A stretch of 52,556 nt of DNA from Nitrospira sp. (GTDB lineage Bacteria > Nitrospirota > Nitrospiria > Nitrospirales > Nitrospiraceae). The notes beneath the pieces were generated by a model that did no database searches, was not told the origin of the DNA, and was given only the letters and a program-made list of their open reading frames with translations. Where the stretch lies: positions 1 through 52,556 of the forward strand of contig SWDR01000028.1 of NCBI GenBank assembly GCA_005116815.1. Direction: 5' to 3'. Made by a program: the position numbers and the translations under genes. The stretch's first letter is position 1, and each line of letters opens with the position of its first letter. Shown one piece after another: positions 8,786-18,735 of the stretch.

Positions 8786-9735
8786 CGACCCTGGCGCTCC
8801 GTCTCGGGATCAGCCGTTGTCTCCTGGGGGACGAAGTCCGGTTCGACGGTGGACATAAACGTGACAATTTTCTGACCGATGTATTGGGTCAATATGTGGA
8901 GTGGGTCCCGGTCTGCCCTGAGGTAGAAACCGGTCTCGGGACGCCCCGGGAAGCGATGCGGCTGATTGGCGATCCTCATCGTCCACGGCTTGTAACTATT
9001 AAGAGCGGAACAGATCACACAGGCGCGGTCGAGAAGATGACCGAGAATCGTATCAAGGATCTCGAGGAGCTGGATCTCTCCGGGTATGTCTTTAAAAAAG
9101 GTTCGCCAAGCTGCGGGATCGAGCGAGTGCGTGTCTATAATGAGCAGGGGATGCCCAGCCGGAATGGAGTCGGGCTATTCGCTAGGGCTTTTATCGAGCA
9201 GTTTCCGCTAATTCCGGTCGAGGAGGAAGGGCGCCTTTGTGATGAGCCGCTCAGGGAGAATTTTATCGAACGGGTCTTCTGTTACCGCCGCTGGCAGGAT
9301 CTCGTACAGAGCGGAGCCACGAGGCAGACCCTGGTGCAGTTCCACACGATCCACAAATATTTGCTGTTGGCCCATAGCCCGCAGCAGTACCAAGTCCTCG
9401 GGCGACTCGTCGGTCAAGCGGAGCGGTACCGTCCCAAGGACCTTGCAAACCGCTATGGCGAACTGTTCATGAAAGCTTTGGCCATGAAGGCGACGGTGCG
9501 CAAGCATGTGAACGTGCTCCAGCACATCCTGGGCTACTTCAAGGACCGATTGGGGGCTCAGGAAAAAACCGAGCTGCTGGGGGTGATTGGCGATTATCAT
9601 CAAGGGCTCACTCCGTTGGTCGTTCCGATGACGCTGATTAAACACTACGTTCGGATCTTTGACGTCGGCTACATTCGCGATCAGGTCTATCTCAATCCGC
9701 ATCCGAAGGAACTCATGCTGCGCAATCATGTGTAG
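8782..9735 (+). CDS. DUF523 (TudS-like) plus DUF1722 fusion protein
   Basis: SRCLLGDEVRFDGGHKRD, VCPEVETGLGTPRE, KKGSPSCG plus YbgA-like C-terminus; ATGA overlap with photolyase stop. Confidence 0.85.
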   Translation: MTTLALRLGISRCLLGDEVRFDGGHKRDNFLTDVLGQYVEWVPVCPEVETGLGTPREAMRLIGDPHRPRLVTIKSGTDHTGAVEKMTENRIKDLEELDLSGYVFKKGSPSCGIERVRVYNEQGMPSRNGVGLFARAFIEQFPLIPVEEEGRLCDEPLRENFIERVFCYRRWQDLVQSGATRQTLVQFHTIHKYLLLAHSPQQYQVLGRLVGQAERYRPKDLANRYGELFMKALAMKATVRKHVNVLQHILGYFKDRLGAQEKTELLGVIGDYHQGLTPLVVPMTLIKHYVRIFDVGYIRDQVYLNPHPKELMLRNHV

Positions 9736-9764
9736 GCAGAGGTGAACCAGAAAGGAGTTGCAGT

Positions 9765-10274
9765 ATGTCGAAGTCAGTGAAGGGTGTCATTCTCGTCGGT
9801 CATGGCGGCATTCCCAAGGGCTGTCCGCAGGAATTAGTGACGAAACTGAAACGGCTGGAGGGTCAGCGGCGTGCCGCGAAGATGCCGCCATCGGCGGAAG
9901 AAATCGAATTGGATACCAAGATCCGCCAGATGCCGAGGACCCCTGAAACAGACCCCTATCAGTCAGGACTTGAGTCGGTGGCGGCTCAGTTGAAAGCCAA
10001 CCTGGGAGATGTCTTATTCGCCGTGGCCTACAACGAATTCTGTGCGCCGACCTTGGAAGCGTCGGTGGAGGAGTTGGTCCAGAAGGGCGCGACCCACATT
10101 ACCGTGACCACGACAATGTTCACGCCTGGCGGATCGCACTCGGAGGTGGAAATTCCTGAAATTCTCGATCACTTACGACCGCAGTATCCAGGGGTCGAAC
10201 TGCGTTACGCCTGGCCGTTCGATTTGAAACTTGTCGCGAGCACGCTGGCAGAGCAGGTGAAGCGGTTTTCATGA
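9765..10274 (+). CDS. CbiX/sirohydrochlorin-chelatase-superfamily-like protein
   Basis: GVILVGHGGIPKGCP N-terminus and TVTTTMFTPGGSHSEVEIPEIL motif. Confidence 0.7.
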   Translation: MSKSVKGVILVGHGGIPKGCPQELVTKLKRLEGQRRAAKMPPSAEEIELDTKIRQMPRTPETDPYQSGLESVAAQLKANLGDVLFAVAYNEFCAPTLEASVEELVQKGATHITVTTTMFTPGGSHSEVEIPEILDHLRPQYPGVELRYAWPFDLKLVASTLAEQVKRFS

Positions 10275-10325
10275 CGATGGCTAAGACGACATCCGGATGC
10301 GCGCCTCTGCTTGGAGACTAAGCCT

Positions 10326-11390
10326 ATGCAACATTTCACGAGTCTTGCATTGAACCTGGCCGAACAAGGATTACTTCCTGATGTGGCGACTCGATGGGGG
10401 ATTCGGCAGTTGCTTAAGCAGCGCCTCCGGGAGATCCGGTCAGGTGACGCTGCAGCAGCAGCACGGCAGGAAATGCGATTTATCGAGGAGATACGCCGTT
10501 CGCCCATCGCCGTGGTGCCGGAGAAAGCCAACGATCAGCACTACGAGGTCCCGGTTGAGTTCTTCCGGCAGGTCCTCGGGCCTCACCTGAAATATAGCAG
10601 CGCGTTCTGGCCCGCCACCGTGACGACCCTAGCCCAAGCAGAAGCCGCCGGTCTGCGTGAGTCCTGCCTGCATGCGGGCCTGATGAATGGGCAGACGATT
10701 CTGGAGCTCGGATGCGGCTGGGGGTCCCTTACGTTGTGGATGGCGGAGCACTACCCCGACAGCCGTATCACGGCGGTCTCCAATTCCCGCTCGCAGCGGG
10801 CTTACATCGAGGCCCAGGCCAGAGAACGCGGCCTACAGAACCGGGTTCGGGTGGTGACCTGCGACATGAACACGTTCGAGATCGACCCCGGGCAATTCGA
10901 TCGGGTGGTGTCGGTGGAAATGTTCGAACATATGCGTAACTGGCCTGACCTCTTTGCGCGCGTCCGACGATGGCTGAGACCGGGCGGCCAGTTCTTCATG
11001 CACGTGTTCGTGCATCGCGCGACTTCGTACTTGTTCGAAGACCGGGGGCCCGCCGACTGGATGAGTCGTCAGTTTTTCACGGGCGGGATGATGCCCAGCG
11101 ATGGCCTGCCACTGGCCTGTCAGGACCAACTCGCCTGTGTGGCCCGCTGGCGGTGGGACGGCACGCACTATGAGAAGACGGCCAACGCCTGGCTGACCAA
11201 TATGGATGCCGCCCGCGAGACACTCTGGCCCGTGATCGAGCATGTCTACGGCAAGGCCCACGCGCGAGCCTGGTGGGGGAGGTGGCGTATCTTCTTTATG
11301 GCCTGTGCCGAGCTGTTCGGCTATGAAGAGGGCCGACAATGGGGGGTCAGTCACTATCTCTTCGAAAAACAGGCGGCGAGTGCTTCATGA
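10326..11390 (+). CDS. Cyclopropane-fatty-acid-synthase-type SAM-dependent methyltransferase
   Basis: ILELGCGWGSLTLWMAEHYPDSRITAVSNSRSQRAYIE; VSVEMFEHMRNW. Confidence 0.85.
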   Translation: MQHFTSLALNLAEQGLLPDVATRWGIRQLLKQRLREIRSGDAAAAARQEMRFIEEIRRSPIAVVPEKANDQHYEVPVEFFRQVLGPHLKYSSAFWPATVTTLAQAEAAGLRESCLHAGLMNGQTILELGCGWGSLTLWMAEHYPDSRITAVSNSRSQRAYIEAQARERGLQNRVRVVTCDMNTFEIDPGQFDRVVSVEMFEHMRNWPDLFARVRRWLRPGGQFFMHVFVHRATSYLFEDRGPADWMSRQFFTGGMMPSDGLPLACQDQLACVARWRWDGTHYEKTANAWLTNMDAARETLWPVIEHVYGKAHARAWWGRWRIFFMACAELFGYEEGRQWGVSHYLFEKQAASAS

Positions 11391-11938
11391 AGATGAACAC
11401 CACGATGATCCTGAGCAACTTCGTGCTCTTTCAGATCGGCTGGTTTGCGTGCGTGTGGAGCGCCTCGGCGCACCAGCCCTGGATCGGCGTGTTGGTGTCG
11501 ACGGGGGTGGTGGTCGCGCATGTGCTCCGCGCTGCCCTGCCAATGGCGGAGCTCAAGCTGGTATTCCTGGCACTCGCCTTGGGACTCGTCTTCGATAGCC
11601 TGTTGGTATGGCAGGGATGGCTTCAATATTCCTCGGGAATCATGATCCAAAACATTGCCCCCTATTGGATCGTGGCGTTGTGGGGGCTCTTCGCAACCCT
11701 GCTGAATGTCTCGCTGCGTTGGATGAGGGGGCACTGGGTCATCGCGGTTGTGTTTGGAGCTGTCGGGGGTCCTGCCGCCTATTATGGCGGCCTCCGCCTT
11801 GGCGCACTGGAATTCGGCAATATGCCCGCGGGTCTCTTCGCTCTGGCGATTGGTTGGGCGGTGCTGACGCCGCTGCTGCTGGTGTTGTCAGCTCGCTTTG
11901 ACGGCTATGCAGGCCTGCTGGAGAGGAAGACGTCATGA
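11387..11938 (+). CDS. DUF2878 family membrane protein
   Basis: NFVLFQIGWFACVWSASAHQPWIG...GGPAAYYGGLRLGAL; ATGA overlap. Confidence 0.8.
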   Translation: MKMNTTMILSNFVLFQIGWFACVWSASAHQPWIGVLVSTGVVVAHVLRAALPMAELKLVFLALALGLVFDSLLVWQGWLQYSSGIMIQNIAPYWIVALWGLFATLLNVSLRWMRGHWVIAVVFGAVGGPAAYYGGLRLGALEFGNMPAGLFALAIGWAVLTPLLLVLSARFDGYAGLLERKTS

Positions 11939-12744
11939 GCCTATCGCTCTATGTCTTGGGATTGGTTTCGACACTGGGTCTGGCGACGCTGACATGGGTC
12001 GTCAGCGTGCTCAAGCGCGATGTGAGCATCGTGGACGGCGTGTGGGCCTTGATGCTCCTCGCCGCCGCGACGGTGTACGCCACCGGTGCGGAGCCCTATA
12101 CGGGACGGACCACGCTCATCCTGATCCTGGTTGTGCTGTGGGCCCTGCGCCTGTCAGGTCATATCATCCATCGCAACTGGGGTGAGCCCGAGGACCGGCG
12201 TTATCGAGACATCCGCCAGAAATACGAACCCAATTTCGCATTGAAGAGTCTTGGCCTCATCTTCTGGTTTCAGGCGGGACTGGCGTGGATCATCTCCATG
12301 CCTCTGTGGCCGGCTCTCACCGTACCGGTCGATGGGGGGACATTCGATCTACTCGCGGTGACGGTATGGACCGCCGGCATGATCTTCGAAGGCGTCGGAG
12401 ATTGGCAGCTGTCACGGTTCAAAGCCGACCGGGCGAACCACGGCAAGGTGATGGACCGCGGCCTCTGGCGCTACACACGGCATCCCAACTACTTCGGCGA
12501 GTGCCTGATCTGGTGGGGCTTCTCCCTCTTTGCGCTGCCGGCCGGGGCCTGGTGGACCGTCGCGGGGCCCCTGCTCCTCACATATATGCTCTTGAAATTC
12601 TCAGGCGTGACCTTGATGGAGCAGACCATCGTCGAGCGGAGACCGGCGTATCGAGCGTACATCGCCAGGACCAATGCCTTCATTCCCGGTCCGCCGAAAC
12701 AGGGTATGCAGGCCTCCATTCCAGGAAACAGGCGTCATGATTAG
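11935..12744 (+). CDS. DUF1295 family membrane protein (steroid 5-alpha reductase-like)
   Basis: WGEPEDRRYRDIRQKY; GLWRYTRHPNYFGECLIWWGFSLFAL. Confidence 0.9.
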   Translation: MSLSLYVLGLVSTLGLATLTWVVSVLKRDVSIVDGVWALMLLAAATVYATGAEPYTGRTTLILILVVLWALRLSGHIIHRNWGEPEDRRYRDIRQKYEPNFALKSLGLIFWFQAGLAWIISMPLWPALTVPVDGGTFDLLAVTVWTAGMIFEGVGDWQLSRFKADRANHGKVMDRGLWRYTRHPNYFGECLIWWGFSLFALPAGAWWTVAGPLLLTYMLLKFSGVTLMEQTIVERRPAYRAYIARTNAFIPGPPKQGMQASIPGNRRHD

Positions 12745-13408
12745 CGCATGTTCCGTGACCAGTGGGTTTCGTATCGCGATGGCCTTTCTCGGATTCCTGA
12801 CATGCCTTGGAAGCGCCTCCCAACAGGCTTGGAGCGCCGCCTCGCAGACCTATGACTTCAAGGTCTTCCTCGGCAAGGATGAAATCGGGCGCCAGCGCTT
12901 TGACGTCTCTTCGGAAGGCGACCGGACCCAGGTCCGGGTAGACGCGCAGTTCACGGTCAAGTTCCTATACATCACGGTCTACACCTATCGGCATACCAAC
13001 GTCGAAACATGGGAGGGAACGTGCCTGCGCGAGATTCGCGCGGAGACGGATGATAACGGCGATTCTTTCTTCGTACACGGAATCTTTCGGAACGGGCAGT
13101 TGCAGGTGCAGACACAGGCCGGGAACTGGATTAGCGAGGGATGTATCAAAACCTTTGCCTACTGGAACCCTGAGTGGATCAAGGGCGAACGATTGCTGAA
13201 TTCACAGACCGGCGAACATCAGCCGGTGTCTATTCTTGCGGTGGGTGAAGAGACGATCCCCGTGCAGGGAGTCCCGACGCGAGCCATCCACCGCCGGATC
13301 GTTACGGATAAGTTTGCGGTCGATCTCTGGTACACCTTGAACGGCAGATGGGTCGCGCTGCAATCCACCACGAAGAGGGGCGACACCCTTCGCTATACGC
13401 TCCTGTGA
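12737..13408 (+). CDS. DUF6134-like secreted protein
   Basis: Signal peptide; YDFKVFLGKDEIGRQRFDV...FLYITVYTYRHTNVETWEG. Confidence 0.6.
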   Translation: MISACSVTSGFRIAMAFLGFLTCLGSASQQAWSAASQTYDFKVFLGKDEIGRQRFDVSSEGDRTQVRVDAQFTVKFLYITVYTYRHTNVETWEGTCLREIRAETDDNGDSFFVHGIFRNGQLQVQTQAGNWISEGCIKTFAYWNPEWIKGERLLNSQTGEHQPVSILAVGEETIPVQGVPTRAIHRRIVTDKFAVDLWYTLNGRWVALQSTTKRGDTLRYTLL

Positions 13409-13415
13409 GGACCCC

Positions 13416-13946
13416 ATGTCATCTGTGAGGCCATCATTTTTCATGCCCCTTGTTCTGCTCGTACTCGCAGCCTGCGGCAGCCCACCACCCATTCACACCG
13501 CGACGGCCGTGGACTTGAAGCGGTTCATGGGGGACTGGTATGTCATCGCCAATATTCCAACCTTTATTGAGACGAATGCCTACAACGCCATAGAGTCCTA
13601 TCGCATGGCCCAGGATGGCACAGTGGCCACAACCTTTAACTTCCGCGAGGGCGGCGTTGAGGGGGAGCGCAAGACCTATCATCCGACCGGCTATATCATC
13701 GACAGGCAATCGAATGCTGTCTGGGGTATGCAATTCATCTGGCCGATCAAGTCCGACTATCGCATCATCTCCGTGAACGATGCCTACGACCAGACCATCA
13801 TCGGCAGGATACATCGTGATTACGTCTGGCTGATGGCGCGAACACCGCAGATTTCCGAAGCTGATTACCAGCGGTTCCTGCAGCTCATCACCGAGGAAGG
13901 CTACGATGTCTCCAAAGTCCGGAAGGTGCCACAACAGTGGAACTAG
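13416..13946 (+). CDS. Lipocalin (Blc-like) lipoprotein
   Basis: Lipobox LAACG; VDLKRFMGDWYVIANIPTFIE; YVWLMARTPQISEADYQRFL. Confidence 0.9.
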   Translation: MSSVRPSFFMPLVLLVLAACGSPPPIHTATAVDLKRFMGDWYVIANIPTFIETNAYNAIESYRMAQDGTVATTFNFREGGVEGERKTYHPTGYIIDRQSNAVWGMQFIWPIKSDYRIISVNDAYDQTIIGRIHRDYVWLMARTPQISEADYQRFLQLITEEGYDVSKVRKVPQQWN

Positions 13947-14125
13947 TGTGCCCTGGGGAAAAACGGGACACGGTGATCGCTATGTGTTGACAGACCAGCC
14001 CGGAGTGGGGACCGGGGTATCGCTCATCGCCAGCGCGAGGGAATCATACCGGGTGTCGCTGCTATGACGACCTCTTTTGCAATCAATCTTGGTCCGGATT
14101 CGATCAACGAGGCGCTGAAGACCGT

Positions 14126-15388
14126 ATGAAAATCGCGATTGTCGGCACAGGCATCTCGGGAATGGTCGCAGCCTATCTGCTTCACCGGGATCACGAGATC
14201 ACCGTCTTCGAGGCCGCTGATTATATCGGCGGCCATACCAATACGATCGATGTGGAAATGGATGGGCGGACCTATGCGATCGATACGGGATTCATCGTGT
14301 TCAATGATTGGACCTATCCCAACTTCATCGCCCTGTTGAATCGGTTGGGCGTGGCGTCACAGCCGAGCGACATGAGTTTCAGCGTGACATGCGAGCGCAC
14401 TGGCCTGGAGTATAACGGGACGAATCTGAATACGCTGTTCGCGCAACGCCGCAATCTGTTGCGCCCATCGTTCTATCGCATGATCCGGGATATCCTTCGC
14501 TTTAATCGAGAATCGCCGGAGCTGCTCACGCAATTGGAGCCAGGCCCCTCGCTCGGTTCGTACCTTGCCGCGCACCGCTATTCGAGTGCCTTTATCGATC
14601 ACTACATTGTACCGATGGGAGCGGCCATTTGGTCTGCGGATCATGCCACCATCTTGAGACTTCCGGCCCGTTACCTGGTGCAGTTCTTCAAGAACCACGG
14701 CATGTTGTCCGTCGAACACCGTCCGACATGGCGCGTGGTTCAGGGAGGATCACGACGTTACGCTGAAAAATTGGTTGCGCCGTTTCGGGATCGCATCCAT
14801 CTGAAGTCGCCGGTCGACTCGATCAGCCGCTATCCGGACTTCGTGGAGGTCCGTGCCCGTTTCACCGGTCAAGACTGCCGGGCGCTCCGGTTCGATCACG
14901 TGATCATTGCCGCGCACAGCAATCAGGCGCTCGCGATGCTGGCCGACCCATCACCGAGTGAACAAGACATCCTGGGCGCGATCCGCTATCAAGAGAATGA
15001 AGCAGTGCTGCATACCGATGCGTCGCTCCTGCCCCGCAGGAAACTGGCCTGGGCTGCCTGGAACTATCATCTCCTGCCCACCCAGCCTGATCGTGCGGTG
15101 GTGACCTATCACATGAATCGGCTCCAGCGCCTGTCGTCCTCTCACGAGTTCTGCGTAACCTTGAATCATACGCGGGCCATTGATCCGGCCAAGATCCTGC
15201 GCCGTATCACCTATCACCATCCGGTCTATTCGCCGGATGCAGTTGCGGCGCAGAAGCGGCATGGCGCGATCAGCGGGATCAATCGAACCTCCTACTGCGG
15301 CGCCTACTGGGGCTTTGGATTCCACGAAGATGGGGTGAAGAGCGCGTTGGCCGTCTGCACGCCCTTCGGTAAGGATCTGACGTCATGA
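14126..15388 (+). CDS. FAD-dependent amine oxidase/NAD(P)-binding flavoprotein
   Basis: [41 protein letters not shown] dinucleotide-binding motif. Confidence 0.92.
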   Translation: MKIAIVGTGISGMVAAYLLHRDHEITVFEAADYIGGHTNTIDVEMDGRTYAIDTGFIVFNDWTYPNFIALLNRLGVASQPSDMSFSVTCERTGLEYNGTNLNTLFAQRRNLLRPSFYRMIRDILRFNRESPELLTQLEPGPSLGSYLAAHRYSSAFIDHYIVPMGAAIWSADHATILRLPARYLVQFFKNHGMLSVEHRPTWRVVQGGSRRYAEKLVAPFRDRIHLKSPVDSISRYPDFVEVRARFTGQDCRALRFDHVIIAAHSNQALAMLADPSPSEQDILGAIRYQENEAVLHTDASLLPRRKLAWAAWNYHLLPTQPDRAVVTYHMNRLQRLSSSHEFCVTLNHTRAIDPAKILRRITYHHPVYSPDAVAAQKRHGAISGINRTSYCGAYWGFGFHEDGVKSALAVCTPFGKDLTS

Positions 15389-16176
15389 AGAGTTGTATCT
15401 ACACCGGAAACGTTCGACACCGCCGCTTCAGTCCGGTGCCGCATGCCTTCACCTACCGGCTCTTCATGATGTATCTGGATTTGGACGAACTGCCGACGGT
15501 GTTCAGACCGCACTGGCTCTGGTCTGTCGATCGGAGCGGCTTGGCTTCGTTCAAGCGCAGGGATCACTTCGGCGATCCGGCTATTCCGTTGGATCACGCG
15601 GTTCGCGAGCTGGTACAACAACATACGGGGCTGCGGCCAACCGGTCCCATCAGACTGCTCACCCATCTCCGGTACTTCGGGTATGTCTTCAATCCAGTCA
15701 GCTTCTATTTTTGCTACGACCCGTCAGGCGATCGCGTCGAGTCCATTGTCGCAGAGATCACGAATACGCCCTGGGGCGAGAGACATTGTTACGTATTGGG
15801 GCCGAAAGACAACCTGGCTGTGGGGTCGCGCAAGCGGTACCGCCTGAACAAAGTGTTTCACATCTCTCCGTTCATCGACATGAACGCGGCCTACGATTGG
15901 AGATTTTCCGATCCGACAACCCAACTGGCCATCCATATGGAAAATCTTCGTGACGGCCAACCGTTTTTCGACGCAACGATGGTGCTGAAGCGAAAGGAGA
16001 TCTCCAGCGCCTCTCTCGCGCAGGTACTCGTGCAATATCCCCTGATGACGGCACAAGTCATCGGAGCCATCCATTGGCAAGCGCTGAAGCTGTGGCTCAA
16101 AGGAGTTCCGTTTCTTTCACATCCGAAGAAAGAGAAGGAGGCGTCGCCAGTGGCGACGGGTCAATCACGCCCATGA
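15385..16176 (+). CDS. DUF1365 family protein
   Basis: [51 protein letters not shown] overlap. Confidence 0.92.
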   Translation: MKSCIYTGNVRHRRFSPVPHAFTYRLFMMYLDLDELPTVFRPHWLWSVDRSGLASFKRRDHFGDPAIPLDHAVRELVQQHTGLRPTGPIRLLTHLRYFGYVFNPVSFYFCYDPSGDRVESIVAEITNTPWGERHCYVLGPKDNLAVGSRKRYRLNKVFHISPFIDMNAAYDWRFSDPTTQLAIHMENLRDGQPFFDATMVLKRKEISSASLAQVLVQYPLMTAQVIGAIHWQALKLWLKGVPFLSHPKKEKEASPVATGQSRP

Positions 16177-16562
16177 ATCACACCACCACTCCATCCGATC
16201 TGACCATCGAGTCTCCTCTGGCCCGGACAGCATCCCCTTCCCGAGCCCTGGCGTGGCTCTATCGCCTCGCCAGACGAGCGGTGTTCTTCCGGCTACAACC
16301 TCTCCGCCATGGTGCGATTACCATCGTCGAAGGCCATCAACGGCATACATTTGGTGACGTGACCGCAGCCTGTCCGCTTCACGCGACGATTACGGTTCAC
16401 GATGCCCATACCTACGCCGACCTTGCATTGGGCGGGACGATCGGTGCCGCCGATGCGTTCCGATGGGGACTGTGGACCTGCGACAACCTGACAACATTGG
16501 TGAGGATCTTCGTCCAGAACCGCGAACTATTGGCAGGCATGAGGGAGGACTGGCGAAGATGA
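16173..16562 (+). CDS. CFA synthase N-terminal domain, separate ORF (split/frameshifted gene)
   Basis: Ends ...[19 protein letters not shown], where CFA synthases continue as ...GMEGGLAK; ATG at 16173 overlaps DUF1365 stop. Confidence 0.65.
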   Translation: MNHTTTPSDLTIESPLARTASPSRALAWLYRLARRAVFFRLQPLRHGAITIVEGHQRHTFGDVTAACPLHATITVHDAHTYADLALGGTIGAADAFRWGLWTCDNLTTLVRIFVQNRELLAGMREDWRR

Positions 16563-17476
16563 CCAAGCCTCTGCTCAAGGCCATCCATTGGTTCAATCGC
16601 AACTCGAAAGCAGGCAGCAAGAAAAATATCGCGGCCCATTACGATCTGGGAAACGAGTTTTTCCGCCTCATGCTCGATGAAACGATGATGTATTCCTGTG
16701 CCTATTTCGAACGACCGGATGCGACCCTGGCAGAGGCTTCGCGGGCCAAGAACGAACGGATCTGCAGAAAACTGCAGTTGTTGCCGAGCGACCATCTGCT
16801 GGAAATCGGCACCGGCTGGGGCGGCTTTGCCATCCATGCCGCCTCACAGTACGGGTGCCGCGTGACCACCACAACAATCTCGCAGCAGCAATATACGGTC
16901 GCAGTTCAACGGGTGGAAGAAGCAGGACTGACCGATCGTGTCACGGTGATTCTGAAGGATTACCGTGATCTACCTCAGCTGGCCCAGCAATTCGACAAAC
17001 TGGTCTCGATCGAAATGATCGAAGCGGTGGGTTATCAATTCTTCGAGGAATTTTTTGCCGTCTGCAGCCGGATGCTGAAACCCAATGGTCTGATGTTGAT
17101 TCAAGGCATCACGATCGACGAAGGCATTTACGAACAGGCCAAGCGGTCGGTCGATTTCATTCAGCACTTCATGTTTCCAGGAAGCTGCATCCCGTCGGTC
17201 GCCGCATTGACTCAAGCCTCTGCAACAGGTGGCGGTCTCAGCCTCGTGCAGTTGGAAGACATCGGGGCCCACTATCCCTTCACCCTGCGAGCGTGGCGGC
17301 ACAATCTGTCAGAAAGAGGGTCGCAGATCTCGGCGCTAGGCTATCAACCGGAGTTTCTCCGCCTCTGGAATTTCTATCTTTGCTACTGTGAAGGTGGATT
17401 CCTCGAGCGCTCCATCAGCGATGTGCATCTCCTGTTTGCAAAGCCTGGGTGGCGCGCCGCCTCCGTCGAATACTGA
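16559..17476 (+). CDS. cfa: Cyclopropane-fatty-acyl-phospholipid synthase catalytic domain (split/frameshifted)
   Basis: NIAAHYDLGNEFFRLMLDETMMYSCAYF; LEIGTGWGGFAIHAA; ATG 16559 overlaps upstream TGA; homology extends 5' in the +1 frame. Confidence 0.8.
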   Translation: MTKPLLKAIHWFNRNSKAGSKKNIAAHYDLGNEFFRLMLDETMMYSCAYFERPDATLAEASRAKNERICRKLQLLPSDHLLEIGTGWGGFAIHAASQYGCRVTTTTISQQQYTVAVQRVEEAGLTDRVTVILKDYRDLPQLAQQFDKLVSIEMIEAVGYQFFEEFFAVCSRMLKPNGLMLIQGITIDEGIYEQAKRSVDFIQHFMFPGSCIPSVAALTQASATGGGLSLVQLEDIGAHYPFTLRAWRHNLSERGSQISALGYQPEFLRLWNFYLCYCEGGFLERSISDVHLLFAKPGWRAASVEY

Positions 17477-18003
17477 GCCGAATCTGGAACGTCTTGGGAT
17501 TTCAAGCTGCGTGGTTCGCCTGAGTCCTTGGGGCCGCGCACGATCACCCCTGGCTCGGCCCTCTCGCAGTCCTACTTCTCTTGACGGAGCACATTGCGAT
17601 CGTACCGGACTGGCAGCAGGCCGTTCGCCGTATCCTGTTCATCGGCCTGCTCGGAATGTTTGTCGATAGCAGGCTGGGTTTTGTGGGAGTGCTCCAGTAT
17701 CGAGACGGCCTAGGCGCCGGTTGGATCTGCCCCCCCTGGCTGACCGCGCTCTGGATGGCCTTTGCGACGACGCTGAAATCTTCCCTCGGCTGGCTGGAGG
17801 GATGTTATGCAGCCGCAGCGATCGCGGGAGGAATCTTCGGTCCCCTCAGTTATTACGGCGGTCATGCGGCAGGAGCCTTACGCGTGAGAGGAGACCTTGT
17901 TGACGGCCTTCTGGTCTTAACGGTTCTTTGGGCAGTTCTACTTCCAGGGCTCTTGTGGCTGGGAGCAGCATCCAATCTTAAGCCGAAAACAGAGAGCGGT
18001 TAA
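17470..18003 (+). pseudogene. Second DUF2878 gene interrupted by in-frame TGA at 17521-17523
   Basis: NVLGFQAAWFA*VLGAAHDHPWLGP aligns to FQIGWFACVWSASAHQPWIGV of 11387-11938; TGA at the Cys position; no ATG start; ORF track gives only the TTG-initiated part from 17581. Confidence 0.65.
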
Positions 18004-18136
18004 ATCGGCCAGGGAGTTGGTAAACTCTGCCCTGATCGGATATCTGTCTCGGCGAGAGGCTCCACGAATAGTCAGATGCGATCCGCCCGCGAGCAGTGTA
18101 GAATGCCGACGACAATCTTACTTTCTAGGAGACACG

Positions 18137-18724
18137 ATGGCAATCGAGACTCACAAGCAACAACTGGCCAGGGCATTTCACGACACACAGTCGTTTAAAT
18201 GGGATCCTGGAACCGGGTTCACCCTCGCGTCCGGCTTGAAGAGCCCTTTCTACGTCGATTGCCGGTCTTTGATGGCCCATCCAGGCTCACGCCGTCTCGT
18301 GGCGAGCCTGGCCTATGAGGCATTGAGGCCGGTCGAACTTGATTGCCTTGGTGGACTAGAAATTGGGGCGATCTCCATTGCCACGAGTATCTCGGACTTT
18401 GCGTTCATCGCCCAAACACCTCGAACATGGCGGACCTTCGTGGTGCGGAAGCAAGCGAAGGATCACGGGCTCGGGAAACTCATCGAAGGGTCGTTTCAGC
18501 CAGGGGATCGAGCCGTGATCGTGGACGATGTGCTCACCAGCGGGGGATCGCTTCTCAAAGCAGTAACGGCTGCCAGGGGCGCAGGTCTGGTGGTGACGCA
18601 TGCCTTAGTGATCGTCGATCGGAAGGAGCAGGAGGGGCGTCGTACGGTGGAAGCTGAAGGGTTGACCCTCCTGAGCCTCTTGACCATTGACGACTTGACC
18701 AGTGCGCGGCCAACCCCCTCGTAA
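18137..18724 (+). CDS. pyrE: Orotate phosphoribosyltransferase
   Basis: VVRKQAKDHG; AVIVDDVLTSGGSLLKAV PRPP-binding motif; KSPFYVDCR. Confidence 0.88.
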   Translation: MAIETHKQQLARAFHDTQSFKWDPGTGFTLASGLKSPFYVDCRSLMAHPGSRRLVASLAYEALRPVELDCLGGLEIGAISIATSISDFAFIAQTPRTWRTFVVRKQAKDHGLGKLIEGSFQPGDRAVIVDDVLTSGGSLLKAVTAARGAGLVVTHALVIVDRKEQEGRRTVEAEGLTLLSLLTIDDLTSARPTPS

Positions 18725-18735
18725 CGAAGCGACTC

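Noticed and set aside
17521-17561. Putative SECIS element after the DUF2878 TGA
   Set aside because: A GC stem exists, but the loop is long (19 nt) and lacks an obvious bacterial SECIS apical motif; kept only as a low-probability alternative to pseudogene/error
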